Shown piece by piece: positions 52,025 through 62,090 of a DNA stretch of 64,000 bases. The DNA comes from Acinetobacter lwoffii (GTDB lineage Bacteria > Pseudomonadota > Gammaproteobacteria > Pseudomonadales > Moraxellaceae). The translations under genes were made by a program, and so were the position numbers. The DNA is taken from the NCBI RefSeq assembly GCF_019343495.1, contig NZ_CP072551.1:1-64000 (forward strand). Direction: 5' to 3'. Numbering within the stretch: the stretch's first letter is position 1; each line of letters begins with the position of its first letter. The notes under the pieces were generated by a model that ran no database searches, was not told the DNA's origin, and saw only the letters and a list, made by a program, of their open reading frames with translations.

Positions 52025-53229
52025 GTGATCCGCTTGCAGCGAGGCTGATGTGAATGCTTAAATATTGAGGTTGCGCCACTGTAAATTGAATCTGATAGCC
52101 ATATTTGTTTAACACCATTTTCATCAAATATAGGTCTAGCCCATGCCCATTTTGCTAGGGAGATTTATGCCAGAAACGCTGTCCCAAGTATGCATATCTT
52201 CAACCTTTGATTATCATTATGAATGATCAGCACACATGCAGCATAGCAATTGAAATGGTGTTTGCCTGTGCCTGCAATAGAGCATTGTTAAGTAGGTTTT
52301 TAAAGACGGTATCTAGTTCAAAATCGGGTAGGGCAATTCGGGTCAGGCTCGGTCAGTCAATTGTTAAACTGGGTTCAATTTCCGGATAAAGCGACTGTAA
52401 ATCGGCAATCACCTGAGTCAGGAGCCGTGCAATTTCAATACTGTACTACATATCACTCAGTACTTGATCGGTAGAGGAAAGTGCTAGAAGCTGTTCCAGT
52501 AGCTGGGTACATCGGCGGATACCAAGGTGTACCTGCTGCAAGCTCTGTTGCAATTTGGGCGAGCTTGCCTGTTGTTCTGCCATCAGTTGTGCAAGCTGAA
52601 TATGAGTTTTGATCGCGGTTAAAGGACTACGCAATTCATGGGCGGCGTATGAACTAAATACTTTTTCATTTTCCGGATTTTGATGCAGTTTATGTATTAA
52701 GTGCTTAGAGTTTTGGGCAAAGGACTGTACCTTGGAAGGCATTACTTTGGCATCTAAGGTTTTTAAATAATGAGTAGCATCATTCACTGATAAATTTGGC
52801 TGACTTAAAAGGTTGAAACTTCATCTAAGGCTTTAAGCTCTCGACGAATAATCAAAACGATTAAGTCTATACATAGCAATAAAGACAAAATTATTGGTAT
52901 TAATACCGATTATAAAATCTTTTTGAGCAATTATCCACGTAGGAACATCCGCTCTGCTGCCACCACTTGAATATCCTCACGACGTAACACATAACTGAGC
53001 CTCACCTTGTTGCTTTGTACTAAAGCCAACTACTTGGTGGCTTAAATCTTTCGGTGCACCTCGGGTTTTTGCTACCACATGCTGAACGACACTGACGTCA
53101 GAGTCAAATAAAGACACTTTATAGGCAATCAACTGCTCTTGATTGGTGGAATGAAGTTGTTGGGCTAGTACATTTTCATCCAAGTTTTGCATCGGCAGTT
53201 GTTGAGTCAATCGAGCGACCATTGGATGG
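52025..53229 (-). pseudogene. Sensor histidine kinase, multiply broken
   Basis: Pieces in different frames order as a QseC-like kinase. They are a sensor part (VVQHVVAKTRGAPKDLSHQV), the HisKA segment with the phospho-His (FSSYAAHELRSPLTAIKTHI), an N-box (FELDTVFKNLLNNAL) and the end of the ATPase domain (GLDLYLMKMVLNKYGYQIQF). At least three stops or frameshifts separate them. No partner response regulator is visible. Confidence 0.8.
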
Positions 53230-53231
53230 CT

Positions 53232-53383
53232 GAATCAAACCAAATTGATGTATTTCCTTGACTGAGCAAGGCTTTATTGTAGGTAGATCAACTGGTTGTA
53301 CGATAGATCTTGGGTGCAGACCTCTTCATTTAGAAATTATATTCCCTAAGAAGCTTTCAGTGGTAGGTTTGTGCAACAAAGCC
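53232..53383 (-). pseudogene. IS5-family 5' end relic
   Basis: It begins at the terminus GGCTTTGTTGCACAAA (53383 inward). It encodes a start-like segment with KIYRTTS, a stop, and then STYNKALLSQGNTSIWFDS, the usual N-terminus of IS5-type transposases. It runs into the dead kinase gene. Confidence 0.6.
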
Positions 53384-53394
53384 TCTTGCAAATA

Positions 53395-53651
53395 AAGGCT
53401 ATCAAGGGATTTATACATTGTATCCAAATAGTTTATGGCCATTAAAAGCAAAAAAGCACTAAAAACCAGATCTCGAGCTAAAACTTTATAACCAAGAAAT
53501 CAATAAAAGAAGAATTGGAATTGAACAGGTATTTGGAACTTTGAAAACCTTCAAAATCCTTGCCGAGCGATATCGCAACCCTGGCAAAAGACTAGGATTA
53601 AGATTTAATTTAATTGTGGGAATCTATAATTTTGAGCTGAGTAAAAAGTGA
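53395..53651 (+). pseudogene. IS5-like transposase 3' remnant
   Basis: With frame corrections it reads LYNQEINKRRIGIEQVFGTL, KTFKILAERYRN and LGLRFNLIVGIYNFELSKK. It is the better-preserved relative of the relic at 8873. It ends 47 bp before the first lld operator. Confidence 0.65.
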
Positions 53652-53697
53652 ATTATGAAAGAAATCTAATGTATAAAATTTTAAGAGATTATAAAAA

Positions 53698-53710
53698 TTG
53701 GTCATACCAA
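53698..53710. promoter_or_regulatory. LldR operator 1 (upstream)
   Basis: TTGGTCATACCAA is a 5-3-5 palindrome fitting the FadR/GntR-type consensus TGGT-N3-ACCA. Its centre is 104 bp from that of operator 2. Confidence 0.72.
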
Positions 53711-53789
53711 AAAATAAATTAAATCTTTTATATTGTGTTTTTGGGCTAATATTACTAATATCGCTAATACAAAATGCACATTTTATCTC

Positions 53790-53826
53790 TTAAACACTAA
53801 ATTGGTCATACCAATTTAGTGTTTAA
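53790..53826. promoter_or_regulatory. LldR operator 2, 37-bp palindrome
   Basis: Left arm TTAAACACTAAATTGGT, spacer CAT, right arm ACCAATTTAGTGTTTAA. All 17 pairs match. The core repeats the operator 1 sequence, 50 bp before lldP. Confidence 0.78.
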
Positions 53827-53875
53827 GTACAATAAACTGTTCAATCTAGTAGTTAAGCATTTCAAGGAGTAGACA

Positions 53876-55540
53876 ATGCTTCAACAGTGGCAACAAATTT
53901 ATGATCCTATAGGCAATATCTGGATTTCGAGTGCTATTGCGCTAGTTCCAATTATTTTCTTTTTTTTAGCGTTAGCTATTTTTCGCATGAAGGGTAGTGT
54001 AGCCGCTACAATTACCGTTTTTTTAGCCTTTCTGGTCTCATTATTTTTATACAAAATGCCAATTGGAATGGCATTAGCATCAATGGTCTATGGATTCTTC
54101 TACGGCCTGTGGCCAATTGCATGGATTATTATCGGTGCAGTTTTTATATATAAGATTTCAGTAAAAACAGGACAGTTTGATGTTATTCGTTCGTCTATTC
54201 TGTCAATTACAGAAGATCAACGTTTGCAAATGCTATTAGTTGGGTTTGCTTTTGGTACGTTTTTAGAAGGTGCGGCAGGTTTTGGTGCGCCCGTCGCAAT
54301 TACTGCGGCACTGTTGGTGGGACTCGGCTTTAAGCCTTTATATGCGGCTGGGCTATGCCTGATAGTTAATACTGCACCTGTTGCTTTTGGTGCAATGGGA
54401 ATTCCGATCATTGTCGCTGGGCAGGTTTCAGGTGTTGACACCATGGAAATCAGTCAAATGGTTGGTCGTCAGTTACCCTTTATGGTGCCAATTGTATTGA
54501 TCTGGATCATGGCAATCATGGATGGTTGGCGTGGGGTTAAAGAAACTTGGCCTGCTATTTTAGTTGCCAGCTTATCTTTTTCTTTAGCGCAATATCTAAC
54601 ATCAAATTTTGTTGGGCCTGAGTTACCCGATATCACTGCTGCAATTGCATCATTAATCAGTTTAACTATCTTGCTTAAGTATTGGAAACCAAAACATATT
54701 TTTCTTTTTGAGGACAAAAATATACAGGTAGATGAAACTATTATCAAGCAAGCTCGTAAACAATATAGTGTGGCACAGATAGCCAAAGCCTGGTCTCCAT
54801 TTCTGATACTTACAGCAATGGTGACGATCTGGAGCATCAAACCTTTTAAAGATTTATTTGTTAAGGACGGCCCATTAAGTGATTTAGTAGTTTCAATTAA
54901 AGTGCCGTATTTGCATCAATTGATTCAAAAGCTACCACCTGTCGTGCCTGAAATTAAAGATTATGATGCGATTTATAAGTTTGATTGGTTATCAGCAACG
55001 GGTACGGCGATTATATTGGCGGCATTGATCACGATTATTTATTTAAACATGAAACCTAAAGAGGCAGTTTCGACATTCTTTGAAACCGTGAATGAACTAA
55101 AAACCCCAATTTATTCGATTGGTATGGTACTGGCTTTTGCGTTCATTGCAAACTATTCAGGTCTGTCAGCGACGCTTGCTTTAGCACTGGCACATACGGG
55201 TCAGGCTTTCACGTTCTTCTCACCATTCTTGGGTTGGGTTGGAGTGTTTCTTACAGGTTCAGATACTTCAGCTAACGCATTGTTTTCAGCGTTACAAGCA
55301 ACTACAGCACAGCAAATCGGTGTGCCTGAAGTCTTGTTAGTTGCTGCCAATACCAGTGGTGGAGTAACAGGTAAGATGATTTCCCCTCAATCAATCGCGA
55401 TTGCTTGTGCAGCAGTGGGTTTAGTTGGTAAAGAATCTGATTTATTTAGATTTACAGTAAAACACAGCATTATCTTTACGGTGATGATTGGTATTATTGT
55501 GACCTTACAAGCTTATGTTTTCCCGTGGATGATTCCGTAA
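53876..55540 (+). CDS. lldP: L-lactate permease
   Basis: This 554-aa LctP-family inner-membrane lactate transporter has about 12-14 hydrophobic helices. Family motifs include [34 protein letters not shown] and the terminal [20 protein letters not shown] strong AAGGAG ribosome site precedes the ATG. It is first in lldP-lldR-lldD, behind two palindromic operators. It imports D- and L-lactate and glycolate. Confidence 0.95.
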   Translation: MLQQWQQIYDPIGNIWISSAIALVPIIFFFLALAIFRMKGSVAATITVFLAFLVSLFLYKMPIGMALASMVYGFFYGLWPIAWIIIGAVFIYKISVKTGQFDVIRSSILSITEDQRLQMLLVGFAFGTFLEGAAGFGAPVAITAALLVGLGFKPLYAAGLCLIVNTAPVAFGAMGIPIIVAGQVSGVDTMEISQMVGRQLPFMVPIVLIWIMAIMDGWRGVKETWPAILVASLSFSLAQYLTSNFVGPELPDITAAIASLISLTILLKYWKPKHIFLFEDKNIQVDETIIKQARKQYSVAQIAKAWSPFLILTAMVTIWSIKPFKDLFVKDGPLSDLVVSIKVPYLHQLIQKLPPVVPEIKDYDAIYKFDWLSATGTAIILAALITIIYLNMKPKEAVSTFFETVNELKTPIYSIGMVLAFAFIANYSGLSATLALALAHTGQAFTFFSPFLGWVGVFLTGSDTSANALFSALQATTAQQIGVPEVLLVAANTSGGVTGKMISPQSIAIACAAVGLVGKESDLFRFTVKHSIIFTVMIGIIVTLQAYVFPWMIP

Positions 55541-55557
55541 ACGGGTCAAGGAAAAAA

Positions 55558-56301
55558 ATGAAAGTCTCCGACAAAGTGGTACAGCGTTTACGTCTATTGA
55601 TTGAAAAAAATAATGTGCAAGTCGGAGAGCGATTGCCTGCTGAACGCCAACTCTGTGAACAGTTAGGTGTGTCTCGTAGCTCTTTACGTGAGGCGATTCA
55701 ACAACTGATTACCGCAGGGATTATTCAGAGCAAAGCGGGTGCAGGCACCTATTTAAAGCAGTTGCCTGCACATTGGTCACAGTATCAAATCGTTGAGCCA
55801 TTATCCGGTTTGATGGATCAGGATCCTGAATATCGTTTTGATGTACAAGAAGCTCGTATGGTGCTTGAAGGTGGTACAGCATGGTATGCCGCACAACGTG
55901 CCACACCCAGTGATTTGATCAATATTCGTCAATGTTTTGAGCAGATTAGCCATTTTCAGGCTTTAGGTGATGATGCCCACGCAGCAATAGCGGATGCGAA
56001 TTTTCATCTGGCGATTGCAGAAGCATCCCACAATCTAGTGCTGATCCAAATGATGCGTAGTTTGTTTGATTTATTGCAAGACAACGTGATGTTAGGGCGA
56101 CGTAAAGTTTACACCACACCACAACATTTTGAACAATTGCATGACCAGCATTTTGAGGTGATGGACGCAATTGAACGTCAAGACTCAGAGACTGCACGTA
56201 AGGCAGCTTGTGGGCATATTGAATTTGTTGTTCAACGCGTACGTATGATCGATGAAGAAGAAGCTCGTCGTCAACGTTCGAGTCGATTAAATAGGACATA
56301 A
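55558..56301 (+). CDS. lldR: Lactate-responsive GntR/FCD repressor LldR
   Basis: This 248-aa FadR-subfamily regulator has a GntR winged helix (RLPAERQLCEQLGVSRSSLR, EAIQQLITAGIIQSKAGAGT) and an FCD domain with metal/effector His residues (ADANFHLAIAEASHN, QLHDQHFEVMDAI). ATG at 55558 with the AAGGAAAA site is the sensible start; the longer frame begins inside lldP. It probably represses the operon by binding the two TTGGTCATACCAA operators until lactate is present. Confidence 0.92.
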   Translation: MKVSDKVVQRLRLLIEKNNVQVGERLPAERQLCEQLGVSRSSLREAIQQLITAGIIQSKAGAGTYLKQLPAHWSQYQIVEPLSGLMDQDPEYRFDVQEARMVLEGGTAWYAAQRATPSDLINIRQCFEQISHFQALGDDAHAAIADANFHLAIAEASHNLVLIQMMRSLFDLLQDNVMLGRRKVYTTPQHFEQLHDQHFEVMDAIERQDSETARKAACGHIEFVVQRVRMIDEEEARRQRSSRLNRT

Positions 56302-56304
56302 GTT

Positions 56305-57450
56305 ATGATTATTTCTTCTGCAAATGACTATCGTGAAGCTGCGAAACGTCGTTTACCGCCATTTTTATTTGAATACATCGATGGTGGTGCCTATGCGGAA
56401 TATACTTTAAAGCGTAATGTAGACGATTTATCAAAAATCGCTTTACGTCAACGTGTGTTAAATGACATGTCTGAGCTGAGCTTAGAAACGCAATTGTTTG
56501 GTGAAAATTTGGCGTTGCCAGTGGCATTGTCACCTGTAGGTCTAACGGGTATGTATGCGCGTCGTGGTGAAGTTCAAGCCGCGGTTGCCGCAGATAAAAA
56601 GGGCATTCCATTTACCTTATCAACAGTTTCAGTTTGTCCAATTGAAGAAGTGGCACCTGCGATTCAACGTCCGATGTGGTTTCAACTGTATGTACTACGT
56701 GACCGTGGTTTTATGAAAAATGCCTTGGAACGTGCTAAAGCCGCAGGCTGTTCTACCTTAGTATTCACAGTCGATATGCCTGTTCCAGGTGCGCGTTATC
56801 GTGATGCACATTCAGGAATGAGTGGTAAAAATGCTGCAATACGTCGTTATATGCAATCGTGTATGCACCCACACTGGGCTTGGAATGTCGGTTTATTGGG
56901 TCGTCCGCATGATTTGGGTAACATTTCGAAATATTTAGGTAAGCCGACAGGTCTGGAAGATTATATCGGTTGGCTGGGAAATAACTTTGACCCTTCAATT
57001 TCTTGGAAAGATCTTGAGTGGATTCGTGATTATTGGGAGGGTCCCATGGTTATTAAGGGGATTTTAGATCCTGAGGATGCCAAGGATGCGGTACGTTTCG
57101 GAGCAGATGGAATTGTGGTCTCCAATCACGGTGGTCGTCAGCTTGATGGTGTTTTGTCTTCTGCTCGTGCGCTTCCTTCAATTGCAAGTGCGGTCAAAGG
57201 TGACATCAAAATTTTAGCAGATTCAGGGATTCGTAACGGTCTTGATGTGGTACGTATGTTGGCTATGGGTGCAGATATTTGTATGCTTGGTCGTGCATTT
57301 GTATACGCACTTGGTGCTGCCGGCGGTTCTGGGGTAAGTAATTTACTAGATTTGATTGAGAAAGAAATGCGTGTGGCAATGACATTGACTGGTGCAAGAA
57401 CCATTGCAGATATTACATCGGATTGCCTGGTCAAACTAGAGAAAGAGTAA
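56305..57450 (+). CDS. lldD: FMN-dependent L-lactate dehydrogenase
   Basis: This 381-aa alpha-hydroxyacid oxidase-family quinone-linked enzyme oxidises L-lactate to pyruvate at the membrane. Visible motifs are [19 protein letters not shown]-binding [12 protein letters not shown], the catalytic His/Arg segment [18 protein letters not shown] and the phosphate site [20 protein letters not shown]. It is 3 bp after lldR. A D-lactate dehydrogenase (dld), often next in Acinetobacter, is absent here. Confidence 0.95.
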   Translation: MIISSANDYREAAKRRLPPFLFEYIDGGAYAEYTLKRNVDDLSKIALRQRVLNDMSELSLETQLFGENLALPVALSPVGLTGMYARRGEVQAAVAADKKGIPFTLSTVSVCPIEEVAPAIQRPMWFQLYVLRDRGFMKNALERAKAAGCSTLVFTVDMPVPGARYRDAHSGMSGKNAAIRRYMQSCMHPHWAWNVGLLGRPHDLGNISKYLGKPTGLEDYIGWLGNNFDPSISWKDLEWIRDYWEGPMVIKGILDPEDAKDAVRFGADGIVVSNHGGRQLDGVLSSARALPSIASAVKGDIKILADSGIRNGLDVVRMLAMGADICMLGRAFVYALGAAGGSGVSNLLDLIEKEMRVAMTLTGARTIADITSDCLVKLEKE

Positions 57451-57613
57451 GCGATTTCATTACTCACATTACTAAGGCTTTGCCAACTTTCCTTTGGAAA
57501 AAGAGATTCTTATCTAAATAATTTGGGTAAACAAAGCTTCCTTTTGAAAAAAACCAACCTTGGTAAGAGTCACCAACATAAAATACACTAAATAACATAA
57601 TTGGTATGTTAGT

Positions 57614-57650
57614 AAACTCTATATATAACAGTTATATAGAGTTTTTATTT
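57614..57650 (+). terminator. Terminator downstream of lldD
   Basis: AAACTCTATATA pairs perfectly with TATATAGAGTTT around a 7-base loop, followed by TTATTTT. Confidence 0.7.
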
Positions 57651-57956
57651 TGTGTGGTGTAATTTAATGTAGGGTGGGGTAATTTGATTTTTGGTCACTA
57701 ATTTATTGTGATAATCAACAATAATAACCAACATACATATGCTTAATCTAAAGGTATTTTACTGACTGGTATAATTTTATGATGAGAGGGGTGTTGCCTG
57801 GGGCTACGGTTTCTGTTTTGCTTTTTGACGTAACACGTACAAATATAAGCTTTCTACTTTTTCACGTGCCTAGGGTGTGGTACGCAAGAATCGCAATGAT
57901 GATTTAACACTTGGATCTATGCAAAAACATCTAACTTCAATTTTACGACTTAAACT

Positions 57957-58155
57957 GAACCGTACCGGGTTTGTCGGAGACCAAACTTTCTGAGATGAGA
58001 CGCATTGCTTCGCAAGACGTAGCGAAGCGTAGTGATCCGATGAAAAACCTAAATATACCCCTGAAATCAGAGATATAGCGGTTCAATTAGAACTAAACCC
58101 AACTATCGCAACACTGGGCTTTGGAGAATCTCGTCGTTTCTTAATTGCGTCGTAA
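57957..58155 (+). mobile_element. IS3-family relic: end plus OrfA start
   Basis: It begins TGAACCGTACCGGGTTTGTC, the same terminus as the intact IS at 5834-7142. It then carries KPKYTPEIRDIAVQLELNPT in place of the OrfA start KLKYTPEIRERAVQL, and terminates at a stop near 58155. A short extra hairpin segment (GCTTCGC...GCGAAGC) separates the two. The remainder of the element is gone. Confidence 0.75.
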
Positions 58156-58281
58156 TAATGATTATCAAGATAAAATCAAAATATACAGATTTTTGTGTAA
58201 ATCCTGAGTAGAATTCGACTTTTATTTTTTCTCCAGTAAAAAGGCATAGCTTTTCACTATGCTATTTTGCAAGGACGCTTT

Positions 58282-61146
58282 ATGCTCGCGCTAGATATAC
58301 AACATATTCGAATGAAACAACACGCCACTGATAAAGCACAAGCGTTGCAATGTCTAGTCGATATCTTGGTCGAAGACCAATTGGTTACACCTGATTATAT
58401 TCATGGGTTGACCGGGCGCGAACAACAAAGTGCAACGTATTTAGGACAAGGAATTGCCATTCCGCATGGGACGCCTCAGTCTCGCCAATCTATTTTAAAA
58501 ACTGGGATTCGTCTGGCGCACTTTCCTGAAGGAGTTGTTTGGGACGGTGAAAATAAAATTTATTTAGCAGTAGTGATTGCTGCGAAATCAGATGAGCATT
58601 TGCAAGTCTTACAAATTTTGACGCGGGCTTTAATTAACGATGTCGCTGATCAAGTGAAACAGGCTCAATCTGCAGAGCAAATTATTGCATTATTACAAGC
58701 CCAACCCGCATCTTTGGCATTGCATGAAAATTTAATCGCCACTCAAGTTCCCGCACTTGATGTAGAAGATTTGATTTGGCAGGCAACACAGTTGCTGAAA
58801 CAGCAAAAAATGGTGGAGTGTGGTTTTCTGTCGGGTTTAAACCTAAACAGCATGATTCATTTAGGGGAGGGAGTGTGGTCGATCACTTCTAACCAGCATG
58901 TTTTGAGCCCAGCTGTAAGTTTGGTAAAAGCGGAACAGGTTTTAAGCCATCAGCAGGAAATGCTCAAGACTTTGGTGTGTATTGCCAGTAATGAGCAACT
59001 GGATATGCAACGGTTTCAACGGTTAATGGATATTTTGTTTGATACTGAACAAGTTCATACCCTTAACCAAGAACAAGATAGTCACCAGTTGGCGCAGTTA
59101 ATTGGTGCTGAACTGATTCCTGATTGGCCATCTCGTCGTATTGTCTTAGCTAACGCTCATGGTCTACATGCGCGTCCCGCGACACACTTGGTCAATATGA
59201 CCAAGAAATTTTCAGGGGATATTCTCGTTGCTGTAGATGAGGGGGCTTACGTTTCGGCAAAAAGTTTAACCAAATTATTAGCCATGGGATGTCGTCGTGG
59301 TCAAACTCTGACTTTTATTGCACAACCTGATACTGATGCTGTAGCAGGCTTAGAACAGATTATTGATGCAGTTCAACAGGGCTTAGGAGAAGAGGTTGAA
59401 GCTGTTGATCTTGTATCTCATCAGCACAGCAGTAGTGACCCAGTCGTAAATACTTTGGAATTAATGCCTTTTGAATCACATGGCGATACGGGTAGCTGCG
59501 GTATTGCGGCATCAACTGGCCTTGCTTTTGGTCCTGCACATGTGGTGAAGCCACATGAATTTAGTTATGAACGTCGCGGACAGAGTTTTAAAGCTGAGAA
59601 TGAAAAGCTTGAAATTGCGCTTCATCAGGTGAAAAATAGCTTACGTCAATTCATTGCACATACTGAATCTACTGCCATTAAGCAGATCTTCATGGCACAT
59701 TTGGAAATGCTGGATGATCCAGACCTCCTCCAAAGTGTACAACGCGGTTTAAAACAGGGGTTGTCTGCTGCTGCAGCTTGGCATGATCATATTGAAGTGG
59801 CTGCTACCGCACAGGCTGCACTTAGCGATCGTTTACTTGCAGAGCGTGCGGCTGATTTAAGGGATATTGGTGAGCGAGTTTTGGCTGTTTTGTGCGGTGT
59901 GGCCGATGTCACAGAACCCGAGCAACCTTATATCTTAATTATGCATGATGTTGGCCCGAGTGATGTAGCGCGTCTGAATAAAGATCGTGTTGCAGGCATT
60001 TTGACCGCGGTTGGTGGAGCGAGTGCCCATAGTGCTATTGTGGCACGTGCTCTGGCTATTCCAGCAGTCGTAGGTGCGGGTGTAGCTGTTTTAAATATTG
60101 AGAACCATGCCACAGTACTAATTAATGGGGATACTGGTGAGTATGTGGTCTCACCCGAGCAAAGTCAGATTGATCATGCCATTGCAGAGCGCCAACGCCA
60201 GCGTGAGTTGCGAGAACAAGCGGAACAGCATTGTTTAGAACCTGCCATGACACTGGATCAACATCAAGTTGAAATCGCAGCCAATATTGGCAAAGTGGGC
60301 GCTACGATACAGGCTGTGGCCGATGGGGCAGAAGCAATTGGTTTGCTACGCACAGAATTGGTCTTTATGTCACACAGCAGTGCGCCTGATGAGGCTACAC
60401 AAGAAGCCGATTATCGGGTGGTGTTAGATGCTTTGGCGGGTCGTCCATTGGTGGTACGTACACTTGATGTGGGCGGGGACAAACCTTTGCCGTATTTGCC
60501 TATTGAAAAGGAAGAAAATCCATTCTTGGGCTTACGTGGTATTCGTCTGACTTTACGTAAGCCAGAGTTGCTACGTCAACAATTGGTTGCTTTACTTAAA
60601 GCAGCGGATAATCGCCCATTAAGAATTATGTTTCCTATGATTGGGCGGGTTGAAGAATGGCGAGCAGCAAAAGCAATTTTGGATGAGGTTCGCATACAGC
60701 ATCCATGTGAAAACTTACAAGTTGGTATTATGATTGAGGTTCCTGCGGCAGCATTGTTGGCTCCAATTCTTGCTCAAGAAGTTGATTTTTTTAGTATTGG
60801 AACCAATGACTTGACTCAATATACTCTGGCGATTGACCGTGGTCATCCACTATTGTCTGCCGAAGCTGATGGCTTACATCCGAGTATTTTGCTATTGATT
60901 GATCAAACTGTTCGGGCAGCACATCAGCATGGTAAATGGGTGGGCATTTGTGGTGAATTGGCTGCTGATCCAAAAGCTGTGCCTGTATTGATAGGCTTGG
61001 GCGTGGATGAGTTGAGTATGTCGAGTACCAGTATTCCATTGGTGAAGGCGCAAATTCGTGGTTTGAACTATATAAATTGCCAACAGGTCGCACAGCAAGC
61101 CTTAAGTTGTGACAGTGCGTCTGCCGTACGTGCATTGGTGGAGTAA
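58282..61146 (+). CDS. fruB: Fructose PTS multiphosphoryl transfer protein (EIIA-HPr-EI)
   Basis: This 954-aa fusion moves phosphate from PEP to the fructose permease. Domain order is EIIA-Fru (phospho-His62 in GIAIPHGTPQS), an intervening region, HPr (phospho-His in NAHGLHARPATHLVN) and EI (phospho-His in GGASAHSAIVARALAIPAVV, then FRTELVFM-like and DFFSIGTNDLTQYTLAIDRG with GKWVGICGELAADP). ATG at 58282 follows AAGGA. It is first in fruB-fruK-fruA. The full EI and HPr fusion means that the system needs no separate ptsHI. Confidence 0.94.
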   Translation: MLALDIQHIRMKQHATDKAQALQCLVDILVEDQLVTPDYIHGLTGREQQSATYLGQGIAIPHGTPQSRQSILKTGIRLAHFPEGVVWDGENKIYLAVVIAAKSDEHLQVLQILTRALINDVADQVKQAQSAEQIIALLQAQPASLALHENLIATQVPALDVEDLIWQATQLLKQQKMVECGFLSGLNLNSMIHLGEGVWSITSNQHVLSPAVSLVKAEQVLSHQQEMLKTLVCIASNEQLDMQRFQRLMDILFDTEQVHTLNQEQDSHQLAQLIGAELIPDWPSRRIVLANAHGLHARPATHLVNMTKKFSGDILVAVDEGAYVSAKSLTKLLAMGCRRGQTLTFIAQPDTDAVAGLEQIIDAVQQGLGEEVEAVDLVSHQHSSSDPVVNTLELMPFESHGDTGSCGIAASTGLAFGPAHVVKPHEFSYERRGQSFKAENEKLEIALHQVKNSLRQFIAHTESTAIKQIFMAHLEMLDDPDLLQSVQRGLKQGLSAAAAWHDHIEVAATAQAALSDRLLAERAADLRDIGERVLAVLCGVADVTEPEQPYILIMHDVGPSDVARLNKDRVAGILTAVGGASAHSAIVARALAIPAVVGAGVAVLNIENHATVLINGDTGEYVVSPEQSQIDHAIAERQRQRELREQAEQHCLEPAMTLDQHQVEIAANIGKVGATIQAVADGAEAIGLLRTELVFMSHSSAPDEATQEADYRVVLDALAGRPLVVRTLDVGGDKPLPYLPIEKEENPFLGLRGIRLTLRKPELLRQQLVALLKAADNRPLRIMFPMIGRVEEWRAAKAILDEVRIQHPCENLQVGIMIEVPAAALLAPILAQEVDFFSIGTNDLTQYTLAIDRGHPLLSAEADGLHPSILLLIDQTVRAAHQHGKWVGICGELAADPKAVPVLIGLGVDELSMSSTSIPLVKAQIRGLNYINCQQVAQQALSCDSASAVRALVE

Positions 61147-61153
61147 TTACCGA

Positions 61154-62086
61154 ATGGCTAAGATATTAAGCATTACTCTGAATCCTGCAATTGACCTCAC
61201 CGTGCAATTGGATCAACTAAAAGTTGGCGAGGTCAATCGTCAGTTAACAGCCCAAAGCCATGCAGCAGGTAAGGGCTTAAACGTGGCACAGGTCCTTAAG
61301 GATTTGGGACATGAACTGATTGTGAGTGGCTTTTTGGGGCAAGAAAACCGTCAAATTTTTGACCATCATATCCAGCAAGAGCAATTTGATAACCAATTTA
61401 TTTATGTTGCAGGTCAAACACGACAAAACATTAAAGTTGCAGAAGCTTCTGGTCAGATGACTGACATCAATGGCAAGGGCTTTTTTGTAGATACCTCAGC
61501 AAAACAACAACTATGTGAACGTCTATCTCAACTGATTTTAGAGGTTGATGTGATTGTGATTGCTGGCAGTTTGCCACAAGGTTTTTCTGCAGAAGAGCTT
61601 TCGACACTGATTCTATGGTTACAATCTGCGGGTAAAAAAGTCGCAGTAGATACCAGTGGTGTTGCGTTGAAAGCAGCAATTGCTGCCCATCCTTGGTTGA
61701 TTAAGCCTAATACAGATGAGTTGACAGAAACCTACCATTTGCCAGCAGAAACGTTTGCAGAACAGCAGCATCTTTTTGCCAGTTTAAATAGTCAGATCGA
61801 ACATATTGTGGTCTCGATGGGTGAAAACGGGGTGAACTGGCTTCACCGCACGCAAACCCTGCATGCTACTGCACCGAAGGTCACCGTCCAAAGTACGGTG
61901 GGTGCGGGAGATTCCTTGCTGGCAGGTATGATTCATGGCTTGTTGAGTTCAACTTCCCCAGAAGAAACATTGAAAACAGCAACCGCAATTGCGAGCAATG
62001 CTGTGACCCAAATTGGGTTTGCCCTTCCAGACTTTGCTGTTATTGAAGATTTGAAATCGCAAATCTCAGTCCAATCATTGAGTTAA
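61154..62086 (+). CDS. fruK: 1-phosphofructokinase
   Basis: This 310-aa PfkB-family kinase turns fructose-1-phosphate into fructose-1,6-bisphosphate. Motifs are LSITLNPAIDLTVQLDQL, the N-terminal AAGKGLNVAQVLKDLGHEL and the C-terminal anion hole STVGAGDSLLAGMIHGLL. ATG at 61154 lies 8 bp after the fruB stop; a longer start inside fruB is unlikely. Confidence 0.93.
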   Translation: MAKILSITLNPAIDLTVQLDQLKVGEVNRQLTAQSHAAGKGLNVAQVLKDLGHELIVSGFLGQENRQIFDHHIQQEQFDNQFIYVAGQTRQNIKVAEASGQMTDINGKGFFVDTSAKQQLCERLSQLILEVDVIVIAGSLPQGFSAEELSTLILWLQSAGKKVAVDTSGVALKAAIAAHPWLIKPNTDELTETYHLPAETFAEQQHLFASLNSQIEHIVVSMGENGVNWLHRTQTLHATAPKVTVQSTVGAGDSLLAGMIHGLLSSTSPEETLKTATAIASNAVTQIGFALPDFAVIEDLKSQISVQSLS

Positions 62087-62090
62087 TACG

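Larger units (their letters stand above)
57451..58281. other. Gap between lldD and fruB with IS relic
   Basis: It contains a terminator at 57614-57650, an IS3 end with a broken OrfA start at 57957-58155, and about 100 bp immediately before fruB that presumably holds its promoter. No intact gene was seen. Confidence 0.6.
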
